A stretch of DNA of 64,000 bases from Plectrocnemia conspersa (GCA_009617715.1 VTFK01000055.1:62001-126000); one strand, 5' to 3'. Positions 1-12,202 are shown, counted from the first letter of the stretch. Notes: a model not told the origin generated them from the letters alone. A program made the numbers and translations.

Positions 1-1722
1 TCAAGATCCAATCTTCCATTACATTACACCGTCTATCCTCTTCCAGCCTTGCCATTCGTCTAAGTATGTGATGAGATCGCACTATATGTTATACATACAT
101 ACCTATATTTCTCATCCTAAACGCAATCTGCCTTAATTAATTCAATTCCAAGGGCAATGTTTAGCTAAAATAATTAACATCTGATGAGTGATTATATTTC
201 TTCATTTTCGACGTATTCTACAACAAAAGAGGTGGGGATCTTCTTTGGATATCTCATTATGTCTAACATCTCCTTAGTGTGTAAAATCTTATAATAACTT
301 CGACCCCCAAAATCTATTCGTTTTAGCCTAATTAAGGTATTTTATAAATACATTGATGATTAACTGTTTTATCACAACAATATGATTGAATAGGATTGCG
401 CAGGTCAGTGACTACGATCCGTAACCGTTAAGCGCTACGTCACAACATAACGTACTACGGCCTTGAGTATTGAATGTACTCACTGAACACTGTTTATCCA
501 ATATAATATATTGTATGCGTATTATACGATATGAACGAATTCTATCAACTTAATCTTATTTGCAGAATCTCCTTTCATTCTCGTCTGAGTTACAAGATGA
601 AATTTGGAGAAGCGACACCCGCCTTTGTGATTAATCGCTGTTTGCACATTTGACGTTTATTAACGTTGCGGCAAACATTGAACGTGAATATTTTTATATG
701 ATGCCGAGGGAAGGTAGCGGAGTGGGTGGATATAATTTTCAGAGGCGTTTAAGACAACAAATAAAATTATTTGTTTTACCTGTATTATATTAAATATATA
801 TTTTAAAATCTTAGAAATAGACATTTTTATGATACATAGATAGAGATGCAATTTTTACCCATCGCACGTAATTTACTTACGTCGTTGGTTGCGCCTGAGC
901 GAATAGTTTATTTTTTTAATATTATATTTCGAAGTTTTATTAATAAAATAAAGTATAAATTACGCTAAAAAATAATTAAAACACAAAAATATTATTAATA
1001 TATTAAAAATATTCACCATACAAAAGTTTGAGACTTTTTTTTGCAAAAAATTTGAACCTAATTTTATCAGTAGTTTTTTTCAAATATAGTTGCGGTTTTT
1101 AGTTATCATCGATTTTATATTTAAGATAATAATTTGTATACTGAAATTATTTGTTCCAATAAGGTCTGGTTATTCAGATATGATTTTTTGGTAAAATTGC
1201 CGTTTTTGTAATATCTAAAAAAACATTAATAACAATTTTATTATTATTTTAATATAATTAGATGCAATAAAAATGTTAAATACTACAAAAGTTACTTGCG
1301 ATGACACTTGCGAATTATTGCGAAAATAAAAATTTCACACAGCGAAAACTCTAAATAGGCGATTGTTTGATTGTCAAATATATTTTACTTTTCATTCCAA
1401 CTGTTCAAATATATTTCTCTATTTTTAAGTAAAAGTTTGTGTAATTATAGAAAATGTAAGTGTATCATACAATGTAAATTACTAACATAATTGTAAAATA
1501 TTTGTAAAACATGATATTTTTTAATTAAAATCATATTAACATCTGTTATATAAACATACATTATTTTTAATACATATTGTCATATTATTAAATTTACATG
1601 TATGTGTATATTGATCATCTATGATCCGAATTATTATAAATTTTCCCTGTGTGAGATTTTTACCGAACATTAAAAAATATATCGAACATATTTTTAATTT
1701 TAATTAATTATAATATTTGAAG
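1..1722. other. AT-rich non-coding DNA
   Basis: I see no gene, RNA or terminal-repeat element here. Homopolymer-rich A/T sequence dominates from about 900 onward. The first 880 bases are somewhat more mixed but have no coding structure. The 63-residue frame at 660-851 (-) has no recognisable motif. Confidence 0.6.
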
Positions 1723-1980
1723 GACGGAATAGCGTAGTCTGTAACGTTTTAGACGTTGCGGGTTCGAGCCCCGGCAGCGGCACTCAAATTTTTATATATT
1801 AAAAAAACGCCATTATTAAAAAAACTAGCCTCAGCTGCAGTTTTGATTATACATTAATAATATAAATGTTACCAATTTCTAGATTTAATATTTACTTGTA
1901 GGCATGTAGATTTGCCCGTTGTAACGCATTGGGCTTACGCCCGTTAAGTTACAACGGAAGATTTAATAAAATAAATAAAT
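1723..1980 (+). mobile_element. tRNA-derived SINE, family A, copy 1 (full length)
   Basis: The head looks like an RNA polymerase III promoter: an A-box-like segment (TAGCGTAGTCTGTAACG, about 1730) and a B box (GGTTCGAGCCCC, 1761-1772). A unique body follows. The 3' end contains a perfect 10-bp stem, CCGTTGTAAC (1916-1925) with GTTACAACGG (1948-1957), then an AT-rich tail (AAATAAATAAAT). The loop and tail match the 3' end of the LINE family at 3750-5572 and 26985-28023. The same head recurs at 36140 and 39547, and the same tail at 21505, which shows that this is a dispersed repeat. It is not a functional tRNA gene because no cloverleaf can be drawn. Confidence 0.85.
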
Positions 1981-2004
1981 AATATGACACATTAGTAAAC
2001 GCGT

Positions 2005-2175
2005 ATTTTTCAGTGAAGGTATATTTTCACTAGTATAAATTATACATTAAAACATTTTTACTGGCAGATATTTGTACTTGCTAAAATATAATTTGACTTA
2101 TAGGCGTTAGTCAAAAAATACGCTACTCTAAAATGTTCATAAAACCTAATTTGACAGTTATGAAATTTGCTGTTC
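2005..2175. repeat. Dispersed repeat R1, copy 1
   Basis: The stretch with ACTGGCAGATATTTGTACTT, a TTATAGGCGTTAGT block and a GCTACTCTAAA block matches 37985-38120 in order and orientation with moderate divergence. It has no coding capacity and I see no terminal repeats. It lies directly after a SINE A copy. The family is unknown. Confidence 0.6.
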
Positions 2176-2449
2176 AAACCAAAACCCAAATTTAAATAAT
2201 ATAACCAGACTCAACTGAACTTAAGGATAAGTGCAAAAAATATAGTTATGTCTAGACCTTTTGTTAGCTTAAGCTGTATTTAATTAATTTATTGATGTTG
2301 GCTTTGGGTTTTATTAGCAAATGGACGTTATAGTAAATGTGTGTTTTTCACGAGTATTAATTTATTTTCGCTATGCCAGTTAAAATGTTAATATCAGTGT
2401 AATTGTATTAATTTGGTACATTTGCAACATTTTGGCTTTAACAGGAGGT

Positions 2450-2990
2450 GCATTGTTTGCTAGTGTGAACGCTCTCGTATGATTACACGTGTCGCAATCG
2501 CTGCTTATACGGTCGATAATAAAAGTATCAAAATCAAAATATATATTTTATTACATTCTGAATCTGCCACCCTTTACACTCGCCCCTTTGTCGACGCGGC
2601 ACTGGCGGGCTGCGTTAAACGCGGCTGGTATAAAATTCAATCAACATAGTTGTTCATCCCCTTTTAGTGGCGTTATAAACAAGTGGAGAGTGAAAATTGT
2701 TTTCCCGGCGTAAGCACCTTACAAATAAACCGGCCCGGGACGTGATAAGCAATAATTTAACGCACGGGCCCCGAGAGCGCCCCCATCGCGGGGGCGGAGC
2801 CCGCGTCTGGAACGGGGCCCCCTCACGCGTGTTATCGCCGAGTTTTCATCGAGTGAAATTGAAAAAAGAACACTTAGAAGACCGACCCTCGAAATCGATA
2901 CCCAGGCGAAAGGCTTCATATGTGGCCTATGTGTATTGTCTGTGTGTGTTCGTCGAAGAATAAATGTGTTTTGCATCAACGGTCAGATCG
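2450..2990. other. GC-rich non-coding island 1
   Basis: This block is much richer in G+C than its surroundings (for example the run around 2766-2830). It contains a GATAAGC motif and AATTTAAC/AATTGAAAA blocks. Overlapping frames on both strands (2489-2979) are typical of stop-poor GC-rich DNA and show no domain. It matches no other part of the window. A regulatory or conserved non-coding element is possible but unproven. Confidence 0.35.
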
Positions 2991-3749
2991 GACAATACCT
3001 GTTTTAGAATTAATATATAAATATATATATTGTTTTATTACGTATTAAATTTAAAACGATATTTTAAAGTAAAGTAGCCCTGAAAACTTTTAAAGTGCAA
3101 AGCGTATCCGAGTCTCAATTAAAGCTTACAGCGTTTTAATGCAATAAAGCCCGACTCGATTTGAATAAAAATTTCGATCGTTACAAATTCAATCTGTTTC
3201 GGCGCCTTCGGGCCGAGAGCTTTTCCGCTTTTTTTTTTATACAAGCGGAGAGCTTTTTTCGAAACGCCAACTTTTTCACTCACCCCTATTATTCGTATAT
3301 TGCTCACCACCCTTGCAGTGACCCATTGTTTAACACACTGCCCTTCCACAACGAAAAATCTCCTGTCTTCAAGGAATTATTCGTAGCAAGTGAGTAATTA
3401 ATTGATCACATAATTTTTTAATTTCGAAACTCACTGTTTTTGCAATGGAATGCATTCAGAGGTCAGCCAAAACGACTAAACAGCGTCTGTAAATGCGCGT
3501 CTGACTTGCAATGAACGATATATATAACAGGATCTTATTGGCAAAAATAATGATATAGTTGAAATCAGCTTGAAATTGATAATTTATGACTTGGTCATAA
3601 AACCAGCATAATATTATGAAGCTTAGATTTAAGGTTTAACCTCCATAAACATTCATTAGTTTGATAGTGTGTGTTTTTGTTATTTGTGCTTATTATTATT
3701 TTTTTATTTATTATTATTTTTGTTATTTGTGCTTAACAATTATACGCGC
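2991..3749. other. Non-coding spacer
   Basis: AT-rich, with a slightly more mixed patch at 3110-3400. Nothing recognisable. Confidence 0.5.
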
Positions 3750-5572
3750 TACTTAGTCGACGTCGAAAGTGATGAACCTCGACGATAAAACATTGGACGG
3801 TTCACAAAATATTGCTGACGGTTTTGCGCAATATTTTCGTTCTGTTTTCGAGGAATCTTTTTCGCCTTCTGCTCAGTCGCTTCCTTCTTCATGTTCTTGG
3901 TCTTCAGTACTGACCATCAAAGAAACTGAGCACTCAGATCTTAAATATGGATTTAATAAATTAAAGACAGGGCGTTCTTCTGGACCTGATTTAATTCCCG
4001 ATTTTATTTTGAAGGGTTGCGAAGTCTCGCTGCTCCTCTAAAATGTATTTATGATCTGATTCTCAAAACATCATTTCCTGATCTATAAAAATGCACAAAA
4101 GTCACTCCTATTCATAAAAAGGGTGACAAATTATATATAAAGAATTATAGACTAGTCGCAGTGTTGTCAGCTCCTGCTAAATTATTTGAAATAATTATTC
4201 ATAAATATCTTTATAATCACTTTCGGCAAGTTTTGTTAGACTAACAGCACGGGTTTCGTCCTGCCCGTTCCACTGTTACTAACCTTCTGTCGTTCATCAA
4301 AACGGTGACAACTTCTCTCGATGCGGGAATTCAAGTAGACGTCGTGTATACAGATTTTGAGAAAGCCTTCGCCAAAGTTTGTCATATGTTATTATTAAAA
4401 AAATTGTCGAACCTCCGTTACTCAGATAATTTAACTCGGTTTTTCTCGAGTTATTTAAGCAATCGTAGACAGTTTGTAACCTTTGGTGCCGATTGTCAAA
4501 AAAATATTTTACCCCTTCGGGGGTTCCTCAAGGATCCAATCTGGGACCTCTGCTTTTTGTGTTATTTATTAATGACATAAATACAGCAATTAAAAATTCA
4601 GGTTTTCTTCTGTACGCAGATGATTTAAAATTATATAAATGTTGTGGACTCCTTCTCTCTACAAAGTGATTTAGACTCTCTGTGGAGATGGGCTTCCATT
4701 AACCGTCTGCCATTTAGTGTCGGAAAGTGCCATACTGTGTCATTTTCTCGATCCCATTCGCCATCAGCTTATTTCTACCATCTCGGTGGTAACATTTTGA
4801 CTAGAGAAACTTCCACTAAAGATCTCGGAATCACTTTCGAGAGCAAATGGAGGTTCTCTCTACACATACACGACGTCTGTGATAAATCTTCCAAGATGCT
4901 CGGCTTTGTTATGAGAAATGCCTTTCACTTTGACGATCCTCTATGACACCTTAGTTCGTAGCATTCTTGAATCGGGATCTATAATTTGGAATCCCCGAAT
5001 AGCCAAATATTCCCTTTTAGTGGAAAAAATTCAAAAAAGGTATTTAAGATACCTTTACAAAAGGACGTTTGGTTATTATCCGTACTTATATCCCAGCGCC
5101 TTTCTTTAAGGAGCGTTGGGATATGATTCGCTGAGTTCTCGCAGAAAGCTGTATGTCGCTAAGCATTTTTTTAAATTACTAAAAGGTGCTTTCGATAATC
5201 CAGCTATTCTCGAGGAATTCCAGTTTTGGGTTCCGGAACATTTTCGAGAATCACGATCGAGACCTCTTTTGATGGCCGTTAGGACTAGGACTCGCCTATA
5301 GCTGTGGCCATTCGGCTCCTTAATACGCTGGCATTACATATTGACTTATTTAATGTTAGCTACAAGGATCTGATCCAGTTTGTATCATTTAATTTTGATA
5401 TTTTATAATTTTTTGTTATGTTTAAGTATTTTTATATTTATGTATATATACGTTTTTTTATGTTTTATGAATTTAAAATTTGTTTTCGACTATCGTGGCC
5501 CATTGGGGTAACCTGTTAGGCCACGATGGTCTTAATTTAATCTAAAAAATAAAAAATAATAAAATAAAAATA
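3750..5572 (+). mobile_element. 5'-truncated, frameshifted non-LTR retrotransposon (LINE), copy A
   Basis: This is a decayed LINE that begins just before the reverse transcriptase domain and runs to an A/T-rich 3' tail. Pieces in order: the pre-RT segment with GRSSGPDLIPDFIL (about 3980-4010), HKKGD (about 4115), QHGFRPARSTVTNLL (4245-4290), VVYTDFEKAFAKV (about 4340-4380, where AFAKV replaces the usual AFDKV), SGVPQGSNLGPLLF (about 4515-4560) and the catalytic YADDLKLYK (4613-4639). The thumb and C-terminal region follows (FSVGKCHTVSFSRS, KDLGITFE, LESGSIIWNP, KIQKRYLRYLYKR, GYDSLSSRRKLYVAKHF). At least four frame changes and several stops make it inactive. The arrangement and motifs fit the CR1/Jockey-like group, but the exact clade is uncertain. 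The 3' UTR carries a 12-bp stem (5489-5500 with 5519-5530). Confidence 0.92.
5489..5530 (+). other. LINE 3'-terminal stem-loop (copy A)
   Basis: ACTATCGTGGCC (5489-5500) pairs with GGCCACGATGGT (5519-5530) with one T-G wobble, closing an 18-nt loop CATTGGGGTAACCTGTTA. The equivalent structure is present in LINE copy B and in SINE A, with paired base changes. It is probably the site recognised by the LINE reverse transcriptase; the role is inferred. Confidence 0.7.
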
Positions 5573-5749
5573 AAGTGTCGGTGTTAAAAAACAAATAAAA
5601 ATATAAATGCATCACTGACAAATAATCTGCTAAAAGACAATGTAACCTTAGCGTGTAAATACATATGTTAAATCTAACAGATAGATCTAATTAACATAAG
5701 CGATGTCATGAACAAGACCGCCGAGAGCGAACCTGGGACCTGGAAAAAC

Positions 5750-7201
5750 GGGTACGCGACAATTGGGCGACGGACAAATGGGCAATTCCTGTCAATTGGG
5801 CGACAAAAAACAAATAAAAAAAATCTTGCACGCTTTGCTTTATTGTAAATATTAATAAAATATACATTAAAACGAATAAGTATATTAAATGAAAAACAAT
5901 TTTATTTTCAAATTATCAATTTTCTCTATAGTACCTCAAAACATTTATAAAAATTCTTTGGTCTATTCTTTTCATAAAGATATCCATTCCAAACGTATTT
6001 TTCCTTGTCTTTTTGTCTCTTAATATGCCTGAATTATCCATTTATGAAGAATATAAACTATGGTAACTCAAATTAGTCGTTCTCAATAATGATCTATAAA
6101 AAACAATTATTTATAAATAACACATAAAATATAACCCACATGTGAATAAAAAGTTACATACTTATTTTCTTGCTGTACTGAATTTTTGTACCAAAAACAC
6201 AATGACACTGTGACAAAGTGTTTTTAAACCACGACAAAAATACTTTTCAAAGACGCAACGAAACTTTAAGCGAACGTTTTCAGTCAAAATTCAAAAGTAT
6301 ACTGAGCGCTAGTTATGAGTTATTATATTTATATATAACTACCCTATCTAGTTTTAAATAGATAACTGTAAAATATACGATTTTTGTGAATTCCCAAAGT
6401 TTATTCTCACACTAATTTCCAAGGCTCAAAACATAAAAGAATTCGCGTTAAGGGCAAAATCCGCGATAAACATTTATCAGCGCTATTTCTGGGTTATTAT
6501 ATTCATATATAACTACCCTATCCAGTTTAAAATAAATAACGATAAAATATGTGATTTTTAGAAATTCCAAAAGATTGTTCTCACAGTAATTTATGTCTTT
6601 AAAATATAAAAAAAATCGCGTAAAGGGAAAAATCCACGATAAACACTTATCAGCACTAGTTCTGTGTTATTATATTTATATATAACTATCATATCTAATT
6701 TAAAATAGATAACTGTAAAATATGTGATTTTTGGAATTTCCAAAAGTTTCTTCTCACAGTAGTTTCCAAGGCTCAAAACATAAAAAAATTTGCGTAAGGG
6801 CCTACTATAAACATTTATCAGGTAGGTATTTTAAATAAAATTACCGACTTAAGCCTAAGTGTTTTATGATATCAGGTAGGATTAAATTCTTGAATAAAAA
6901 AATCCAACTGTTAAAGTGATATTTTATGATTAAATATGCACAAATGATAAGTAAATATATACATATATCTTATGTAGGTATATTATATTTTGTTTAGTTA
7001 TTAGTTAGTATTAATAATGTTTTATCTTTTAATTCTATTCTAAAAAATATTTCTTATATTTTCGTATGTATGATATTTAATTACGTTAATTATTTAATTA
7101 ATTATAAGATCATGATTTGCATCAAATTTATTTGCAATGTATTATTATTGTATCGCCCAAAAGACCATCGTCCATTTGTCCGTCGCCCAATTGACCGTGT
7201 C
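5750..7201. mobile_element. Non-autonomous DNA element with inverted ends and an internal tandem array
   Basis: The ends are inverted copies of about 55 bases built around CAATTGGGCGACGGACAAAT (left 5759-5785; right inverted at 7160-7195). An 11-bp direct repeat, CCTGGAAAAAC, flanks the element at 5739-5749 and 7202-7212 and is a likely target-site duplication. A 9-11 bp duplication would fit a Mutator-like transposase, but no transposase is encoded, so the superfamily is open. The interior is AT-rich and carries three tandem units at 6305-6820. The 3' flank belongs to dispersed repeat X, so the element inserted into or beside a repeat X copy. Confidence 0.7.
6305..6820. repeat. Three tandem units of about 174 bp
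   Basis: The units are 6305-6479, 6480-6652 and 6653-6820. Each opens with GC(G/A)CTAGTT-like sequence, continues with TTATATATAACTA, an ATAGATAACTGTAAAATAT block and a TTCTCACA block, and ends with ATAAACA(T/C)TTATCA. Divergence is moderate and indels are few. They lie wholly inside the 5750-7201 element. Confidence 0.85.
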
Positions 7202-7212
7202 CCTGGAAAAAC

Positions 7213-7530
7213 AATGATTCCGGGCCTCATGATAAAAATGGCATTTTATATATTTTTTAACATCAATCTATAATTTCTTAAAAAAATGAATAGGTACGAG
7301 TTAGTTCTTTCTATGCTACAAATAAATATAAAAATTTGCCACCGTTGCGACATATTTTCTGAAATCATATTTTATGCAAAATATTTTAATTATGCATTAA
7401 AAATTTCTACTCATAATATTTACCTGATAATTAATCGTATTTTCTTTGCTGCTCAGTGTTGCCATATAGTGAATTTCCAGTCCAGGTCAAAAGCAATAAA
7501 ATCGTGCCATCGCGGTGAAAACGCTCGATT
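7213..7530. repeat. Dispersed repeat X, copy 1
   Basis: GATTCCGGGCCTCATGA opens the copy and a segment with GTCAAAAGCAATAAAATCGT plus GAAAACGCTCG closes it (about 7487-7528). The same order of blocks is found at 30934-31125. No coding potential is visible and the class is unknown. The small frame at 7286-7537 is a chance opening. Confidence 0.55.
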
Positions 7531-9734
7531 ATATTAAGACTTTTTATATCAATATTATGTATGAGAATCAAATAAAGTATATCTAAACCAAATTTTGACT
7601 AATAGGATAGCGCAAAAAAGAATTATCTCTTCTCATAAGTCAAAACTTCACGCCAAAAACAATAAAATCGTGTTGGCGCCATCACAACTTAATCTAAAGT
7701 TATTATGTCGCAGCTTATTTAACTCATTCAGTGTTTCTGATTACAATGTGTTGTTACATATCTTCCAAGATAATTGAAATCTCAGTATTAAATACTCAAT
7801 CGCTATTTAAAAATCTCATTAGCCCCTCTGAACTATTCACGGTTGATTGAGACGTACTCGGACTGTGGCAGCGGCGCCAATAAATGTTTAGAGTCCCTGA
7901 CATTTCCACCCCCACTCCACCGCTCTACTGTTTCCACATCCAAGTCAGCCTTTATCCAAATTGGATCTTGAATAATAAAGAATCGGAGTGATTGGATTTT
8001 ATTCGTTAAATTCAATTAGTCTACGGGCCGCGCATCGTTTCTCTTTCTAACGCGTTATTTTTAAAACGCGGCCAAGAGAGACAGAGCACACCCCTTGTTG
8101 CTCAGTTCGTTTAGATTTGGGATTAAAAAAAAAAAAGCCGTGTCGAATTTCGATTATAGTCTTATCATATTTTCGATGTAGCTCAATAAATATAACACGC
8201 TATTATTATTTGTAATATTTTTTATATTTCTGTTTTTTTTTTTTAACAAATATTAGTCGGATTTTACAAATAATACTAATGCTTCTTTCCTACAACCACA
8301 AGTGAATTACTTATTAAATAAATGATTAAACGTTCAAACGGTTAACTTTACGTTTTCAAAGGTTTCTCCTCTGGGCTTTATTTGTAGCTCTCGGAGTTAG
8401 CCGAGAACGATTTCCTCGATTAAACTCAACATTCATTTTCACCCTTTTAATTCGCGAAACCCTCATAAACACTCTATAGTTGCGGAATTATAAAGCCATT
8501 TCCTTTATTAATTTGCGCAAAACAATCGCTGTAACCTAAGTAGTAATTTGCTTACGAGTTGAATAATAAAGTTTAATTAAAATATATATTTTTTAGATGT
8601 TAAATTATATTTAATAATTTATGTATTAAAAAATTATTTCATATGCTTAAAAGCAATGTTTTTATAAAATAACAACAAATAATAAATCTGTAAATTGTTA
8701 CAAAAATCAATTAAAATGATACTTTAAAATAAGGAGAATTATAATTTAAAATTTATATTTAAATGCAATGAATAATATATACATTATTACATGCAGTCTA
8801 GTAATGCACAAATTAATAAAACTATGATAGATGTTGTATCTTATAGTAACAACTGTAGTAAAATAAAAATAAATATATTGTTGTTTAATAGATATTATAG
8901 CAAAAATATAGGGTAAGACATACATACAATAAATATGCAAAATAAGAGGAAAATACTCTATTAAATAATTAAAATTACTCATTTAAATATTTTAAAATCA
9001 TGATTGCAGATAATACAGTATATATTATTTACCACAACTAAATATTATATATAATAACAAATATATACTTCAGAGATCAAAACGTTTATTAGTAAAACAC
9101 ATTTTCCTGATGCTGTGTGCGTTGTGTTATAAAACACTAGATTAAAACTTATATACTAACAGTTCTAAGGCTCTTTAGCTAAGCTTCGTATGCACTTAAA
9201 ATACATATTTTTGTATTTTAGTTTAGTGAGTCAACATGACTTACTAACCTAAAATGATTAAAAACCTAACCTCAAATGAAAACATTTTCTAAAACTGATA
9301 ATCTCATTAGTCCTATGCAAAAAATATTGTATTATGTATAATAAACAAACAGGCTGATAAAAAAAATCGCAGTACAGTCTACTCGTATTTTTTTGACTGA
9401 GGAAAAAACAACAACTCCTAACATTCATTAAGATTGCATGTCAGTGAAGAGTAGTCTGATATATTTTATTTAAATTTTTTTGGAACGATTTTATATATTT
9501 CGATTTTATTTATTTATAATCTTGGAATGCGAAGATTGATTTAAATGGATCTACCCTACAAAATATCCGCAAGTGTTCCATCGTAGGTTTAGTTTGAGAA
9601 ACCCGGGCTTTAAATATCTGACCATCCTTCATTGATTCGTTATTTTTTTATTGCCTTATTCGTTTTTCCTATCAATCTATTTTTAAATAATTATGTAGGA
9701 ATAGTATTTTTTTCTTCTTCGTTACATCCAGTGT
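7531..9734. other. Non-coding DNA
   Basis: Mostly AT-rich. A more mixed patch at 7800-8110 and another at 8340-8540 might be conserved non-coding sequence. No gene, RNA or terminal repeat was recognised. Confidence 0.45.
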
Positions 9735-10015
9735 TATAAAATCATTTTTAAACCTCCCAATTATGACCTGTTTAATGTCAGCTACGAGGAGTTGGTCTGG
9801 TTCATATAATATAGTTTTAATATTTTATGATTTTTTTTGTTTGCTTTTTTATAAATATAATATTTTTTGTGTATTATTTTAATTATATATATTTTTTGTG
9901 TATTAAATTAATACAGTTATTGTTTTCGACCATTGTGACGCATAGAGTAACATGCTACCCCAATGCCTCACGTCGCACAGTCCGTCACCCAATTAGTTTA
10001 ATTTAAATAAATAAA
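9735..10015 (+). mobile_element. LINE 3'-end fragment, copy C
   Basis: This matches the LINE 3' region: TTTAATGTCAGCTACGAGG, a long AT-rich stretch, then TTTTCGACCATTGTGACGCA and a terminal TTTAAATAAATAAATAG tail (about 10000-10017). The 3' stem has degenerated: the left arm is readable (about 9930) and the right arm is interrupted. Only the last 280 bases are present, as expected for 5'-truncated retroposition. Confidence 0.75.
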
Positions 10016-10239
10016 TAGTTAATATTGAGTTTCTGACAATCCAATACATGTTTTGATATGCGAGATGTGCTAACATCATATCTTAAATGAGAGTCTTGAT
10101 TTTTACAGTTAAAGACAACAATCGACGACCCATTTACTTTCATATGATACGAAATTGACATTACTCCAGACCTCAAACCGTCTTTAATAACTTTCCACAT
10201 AATTAAGGAAACCTCTGGCATACCTCATCAAAGCGATAA

Positions 10240-10900
10240 GTAAAAGGGTTACCCCGAAGCTCAATAAACACCTCGGCACGGATACGTATCATCGCGCGCG
10301 CGTACGTGTAACGTCGGTGCACTTCATTATGATGGAAGTTCATCCCTCGTCGAGGTTTGCCGGATGTGTAATATTGCGGGTCGGGAGCGACGAGGAGGGG
10401 GGAGGCGCGAGAGTGGGGGCGCCGGAAGTTAGCCGGGTGGCGTGGAGGGGGCTCGGATTGTCGGCTCGCGGGCCGGTCGCGTGTCAGCCGCTAACTTAAT
10501 TAAACTCGCAGTGAAACTTAATTTCCGGCCGAGGCGTTTAATATTGAATCTTATTAAGATTAAAAAAAGAGAATATTGCAACCCCCGCCCACTCTCCTCG
10601 GCTGCCCCATCCACTTTTACGTTAACCTCTTGGCCGCCCCAGACCGCGAGGAAAGCTAACAAAGGCTTGATTGATAGATGTGACGGCCACTTCCGGTCGC
10701 GACTCGCTTTTCGAAAATGGCGCTAGGAAGTTGTTCGAGCAATTAATGCGATTACGGCGGAGGTAGTTTTTGAGGAAAACTCGTTTCCGGTATGCGTGTT
10801 TGTTTAGCTCGGTGTCGGCGGTGTTGTTGATTCCGTTTAGTTGAGGATGTGGTTTTAATCGCTTCTGATTTAATGCCACCACCGGAAATTAGCATTTTTA
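10240..10900. other. GC-rich non-coding island 2
   Basis: One of the strongest compositional islands in the window, with GCGCGCGCGT at 10294, a G-rich run at 10380-10460 and a CAACCCCCGCCC block at 10579. It contains homeodomain-type TTAATTAA and ATTGATTGATAG motifs. Frames of 60-94 codons occur on both strands but overlap one another and show no domain. I read it as possible regulatory DNA. Confidence 0.4.
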
Positions 10901-11714
10901 AGAAAATTAAAATTAGTAGGTAATATATACAATTAAGGAGCTTAATGGCCATTCACACGGACATTTTAAAATGAACAATAAGTTAGTGCTTAAACTTACA
11001 ATCTAAAAAAAATGTTTTTTTTTTGTTGTAGTGAATATTTTATAATATATATTTTTATATAATTTAAACATCCAGTCATTTCCGAATATCGAGTTGAACT
11101 TTAGATTTTGACCAGGTTTGACGTGAAGAGAGAAGCGGTTGCTCTCTTGGTCTTTTTATCAGCATAGCTGTTTTTGGTGCAAGTTCGGCGAAACTATAAT
11201 GTTAAACTCGTAGGTAGGAAAAATTCTCAATAAAGTGCTAGCGAAATTCTAAATCAAATTTAAAAATTTTTTTGGTAATATTTCATTGTTATTTATTGTA
11301 TTACTTGTGTTGCATGACTGAGATTTGGCAACCTAGCACTTGCCATTCCGCATTCAACTTGTTCGTCAATGTAATAAATAATAGCATTTGTGTACGTTTT
11401 ATGCATTTGTAACTTGCCGGTGGGTCGTAATGAATAATGAAACTGTTGTTTACCGTGCTTTTTTATTTTTTTACTCACGCTCAATGTGTCAATTTTATTT
11501 AAAAAAATATATCTGTGTCGGTGGCCTATTCAATGACGGTCATAACAACATTTTAGCCATATAAAATTGACCATGGTAAAAGCATTATCAATTTTTAGAG
11601 ATTGTCCCTGAGATTTATTTAAAGCCATTGCAAATTTTTATGTATAATACAATATTTTAAAGTTAAAACGCATGCTTATCACATTTGATAGCAATGTTTT
11701 GCCATACAAGTTAT
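10901..11714. other. Non-coding DNA
   Basis: AT-rich with a mixed stretch around 11100-11480. Nothing recognised. Confidence 0.5.
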
Positions 11715-11967
11715 CAGGTCTGTGGAGTCGGAGTCGGAGTCGGAGTTGGAGTCGTGGAGTCGTGGTGTTTTGGCCGGAGTTGGAGTCGGAGTCGTGAAAA
11801 ATGAGCGACTCCGAGCATTTTTTAAATTATGAAATTTATGAATTTTTAGCGTATAAATATTAAACGTGTAGAAAAACACCAAAAATACCTGATAAAATTA
11901 AACTTTTTTGAGTCGAAGTCGGAGTCGGAGTCGGAGTCGTGTTTTTTTTAACGACTCCACAGCCCTG
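11715..11967. mobile_element. hAT-type miniature element rich in GGAGTC repeats
   Basis: The ends are inverted: CAGGTCTGTGGAGTCG at the left, and at the right the reverse complement of CAGGGCTGTGGAGTCG. Just inside each end are arrays of the hexamer GGAGTC (11728-11755, 11775-11795 and 11911-11940). An identical 8-bp duplication, CAAGTTAT, flanks it (11707-11714 and 11968-11975), as expected for hAT transposition. It has no transposase. Apparent minus-strand peptides rich in Ser-Asp are translations of the hexamer. Confidence 0.9.
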
Positions 11968-12202
11968 CAAGTTATAATACATAATTTAGAGTAATCTATG
12001 TTACAAAGAAGCATTATTGAATTAACAAAATACCAATAAATTTTAGAATCAGATAGGAAGCTTAACCAATTGTTTGCTGTAATAAAAAATATTAATAAAG
12101 ACAAATTTAATTAATAAAAAAATAATGTTTCGTACACAAACAATAAAAATTTTTTTTTTTATGGTTTTACATTAAAAAAATTTGCTAAGTAAACACACTT
12201 AA

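Noticed and set aside
1723..1795. tRNA gene
   Set aside because: A and B boxes are present, but no acceptor stem or anticodon arm can be formed. The sequence recurs with a shared body and tail, so it is a SINE head.
11679..12104. Minus-strand peptides rich in Ser-Asp and Arg-Leu
   Set aside because: These are translations of the GGAGTC hexamer arrays of the hAT-type element at 11715-11967.
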